Origin: an uncultured Clostridia bacterium
GTDB taxonomy: Bacteria > Bacillota > Clostridia > Oscillospirales > Acutalibacteraceae
Length of the DNA: 5,031 bases
Reading direction: 5' to 3'
Assembly (NCBI GenBank): GCA_946409885.1
Contig: CAMJYF010000176.1
Coordinates: 1 to 5,031, forward strand
Each line of letters opens with the position of its first letter. Positions within the stretch are counted from its first letter, which is position 1. Below the pieces are notes generated by a model. The model did no database searches. It worked only from the letters and a program-made list of their open reading frames with translations, and was not told where the DNA came from. A program made the translations under genes and the position numbers. Shown here piece by piece: positions 4,538 through 5,031 of the stretch.

Positions 4538-5031
4538 TTACTTTTTCAGCGCAATCGCCTTCTTCGCCTTCTCCGCGATGTTCTGGGCGTTCAGGCCGAA
4601 GATCTCCAGCAGTTCCAGGGCGGGGCCGGACTTGCCGAAGGTGTCCTCCACGCCCACGCGCAGCACGGGGGCGGGGCAGGTCTCCGCCACTACCTCCGCC
4701 ACGGCGGAACCCAGGCCGCCGATGACGTTGTGCTCCTCCGCGGTGACAAGGCAGCCGGTGGTCTTCACGGCGTCAAGGATGATGTCCCTGTCGATGGGCT
4801 TGATGGTGGCCATGTTGATGAGGGAGGCGGAAATGCCCTCCGCCTTCAGCAGCTCCACGGCGGCAATGGCGCGCTCCACCAGCAGGCCTGTGGCGATGAT
4901 GGTCACGTCGGTGCCCTTGGCGAGGTAAGCGCCCTTGCCGATCTCGAATTGATAATTTTCGTCGAATACGCGCGGCACTGCCAGACGGCCGAAGCGCATA
5001 TACACAGGCCCCTCGAAGTCGAGCGCTGCCT
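4538..5031 (-). CDS. Transketolase, C-terminal part (probably the C-subunit of a split enzyme), cut by window edge
   Basis: Transketolase moves two-carbon units between sugar phosphates using thiamine diphosphate, in the cytoplasm. The visible 163 codons (first full codon at 5029) begin in the end of the pyrimidine-binding domain, at GPVYMRFGR. They then cover the transketolase C-terminal domain: the VTIIATGLLVERAIAAVELL strand-helix, ASLINMATIKPID, TAEEHNVIGGLGSAVAEV and VGVEDTFGKSG, ending in AKKAIALKK and TAA. The VTAEEH...GGLG and V.D.FG.SG motifs are typical of the separately encoded C-terminal subunit of about 310 residues found in many Firmicutes. With the front missing, a one-piece enzyme cannot be ruled out. 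A GTG at 5005 opens a frame here but is an internal valine codon of PVYMR, not a start. The gene lies upstream of rhaA, so a link to a sugar pathway such as apiose or another pentose is possible but unproved. Confidence 0.92.
   Translation of the reverse strand, partial: AALDFEGPVYMRFGRLAVPRVFDENYQFEIGKGAYLAKGTDVTIIATGLLVERAIAAVELLKAEGISASLINMATIKPIDRDIILDAVKTTGCLVTAEEHNVIGGLGSAVAEVVAETCPAPVLRVGVEDTFGKSGPALELLEIFGLNAQNIAEKAKKAIALKK

Noticed and set aside
4538..5005. GTG at 5005 as a start for a short 155-residue protein
   Set aside because: The frame is open to the window edge, and the residues before it (DFEG) continue the transketolase sequence. The GTG encodes the valine of PVYMR.

Overview
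The window reads as a chromosomal segment of a GC-rich, low-mobility Firmicute, most likely a gut Clostridia/Oscillospirales-type bacterium. The grounds are strong AGGAGG-type Shine-Dalgarno sites, GC-rich coding DNA with AT-richer spacers, a transketolase C-terminal piece of the split type common in Firmicutes, and plant-sugar catabolism genes. This placement is inferred from gene content and style only. No rRNA or other marker gene is present.

All five genes lie on the minus strand and are transcribed from right to left. In order of transcription they are: the C-terminal end of a transketolase (4538-5031, cut by the window edge); L-rhamnose isomerase rhaA (3088-4332); rhamnulose-1-phosphate aldolase rhaD (2100-2921); a four-helix membrane protein with an N-terminal zinc ribbon and no known function (1051-1851); and the N-terminal 291 residues of a GH36 alpha-galactosidase (1-873, cut by the window edge). 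RhaA and RhaD are the first and last steps of L-rhamnose breakdown to DHAP and L-lactaldehyde. The intermediate kinase (rhaB) is not in the window. Alpha-galactosidase and rhamnose genes together suggest use of pectin or other plant glycans. The transketolase may serve general pentose-phosphate metabolism or a neighbouring sugar pathway.

The most distinctive signal is in the spacers. All four are long (166-248 bp), and each holds one inverted-repeat element that occupies most of the gap. Three of them (890-1044, 2944-3081, 4398-4537) are pairs of REP-like units in opposite orientation. Each unit is a GTAG tetranucleotide followed by a short GC-rich palindrome, the architecture of REPIN/BIME elements mobilised by RAYT transposases. 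Two palindrome types are present with the same outer decamer GTAGC(G/A)CGGC. In each case the right-hand GTAG begins 2-6 nt after a TAA stop codon, and the left-hand unit lies in the leader of the next gene. The fourth spacer (1921-2083) holds a different element: opposed arrays of the heptamer CGGAAT(G/T) with a perfect 24-bp inverted match, enclosing a small hairpin and a good sigma-A-type promoter for the zinc-ribbon gene. No CRISPR array, tRNA, riboswitch, insertion-sequence gene or convincing intrinsic terminator was seen.
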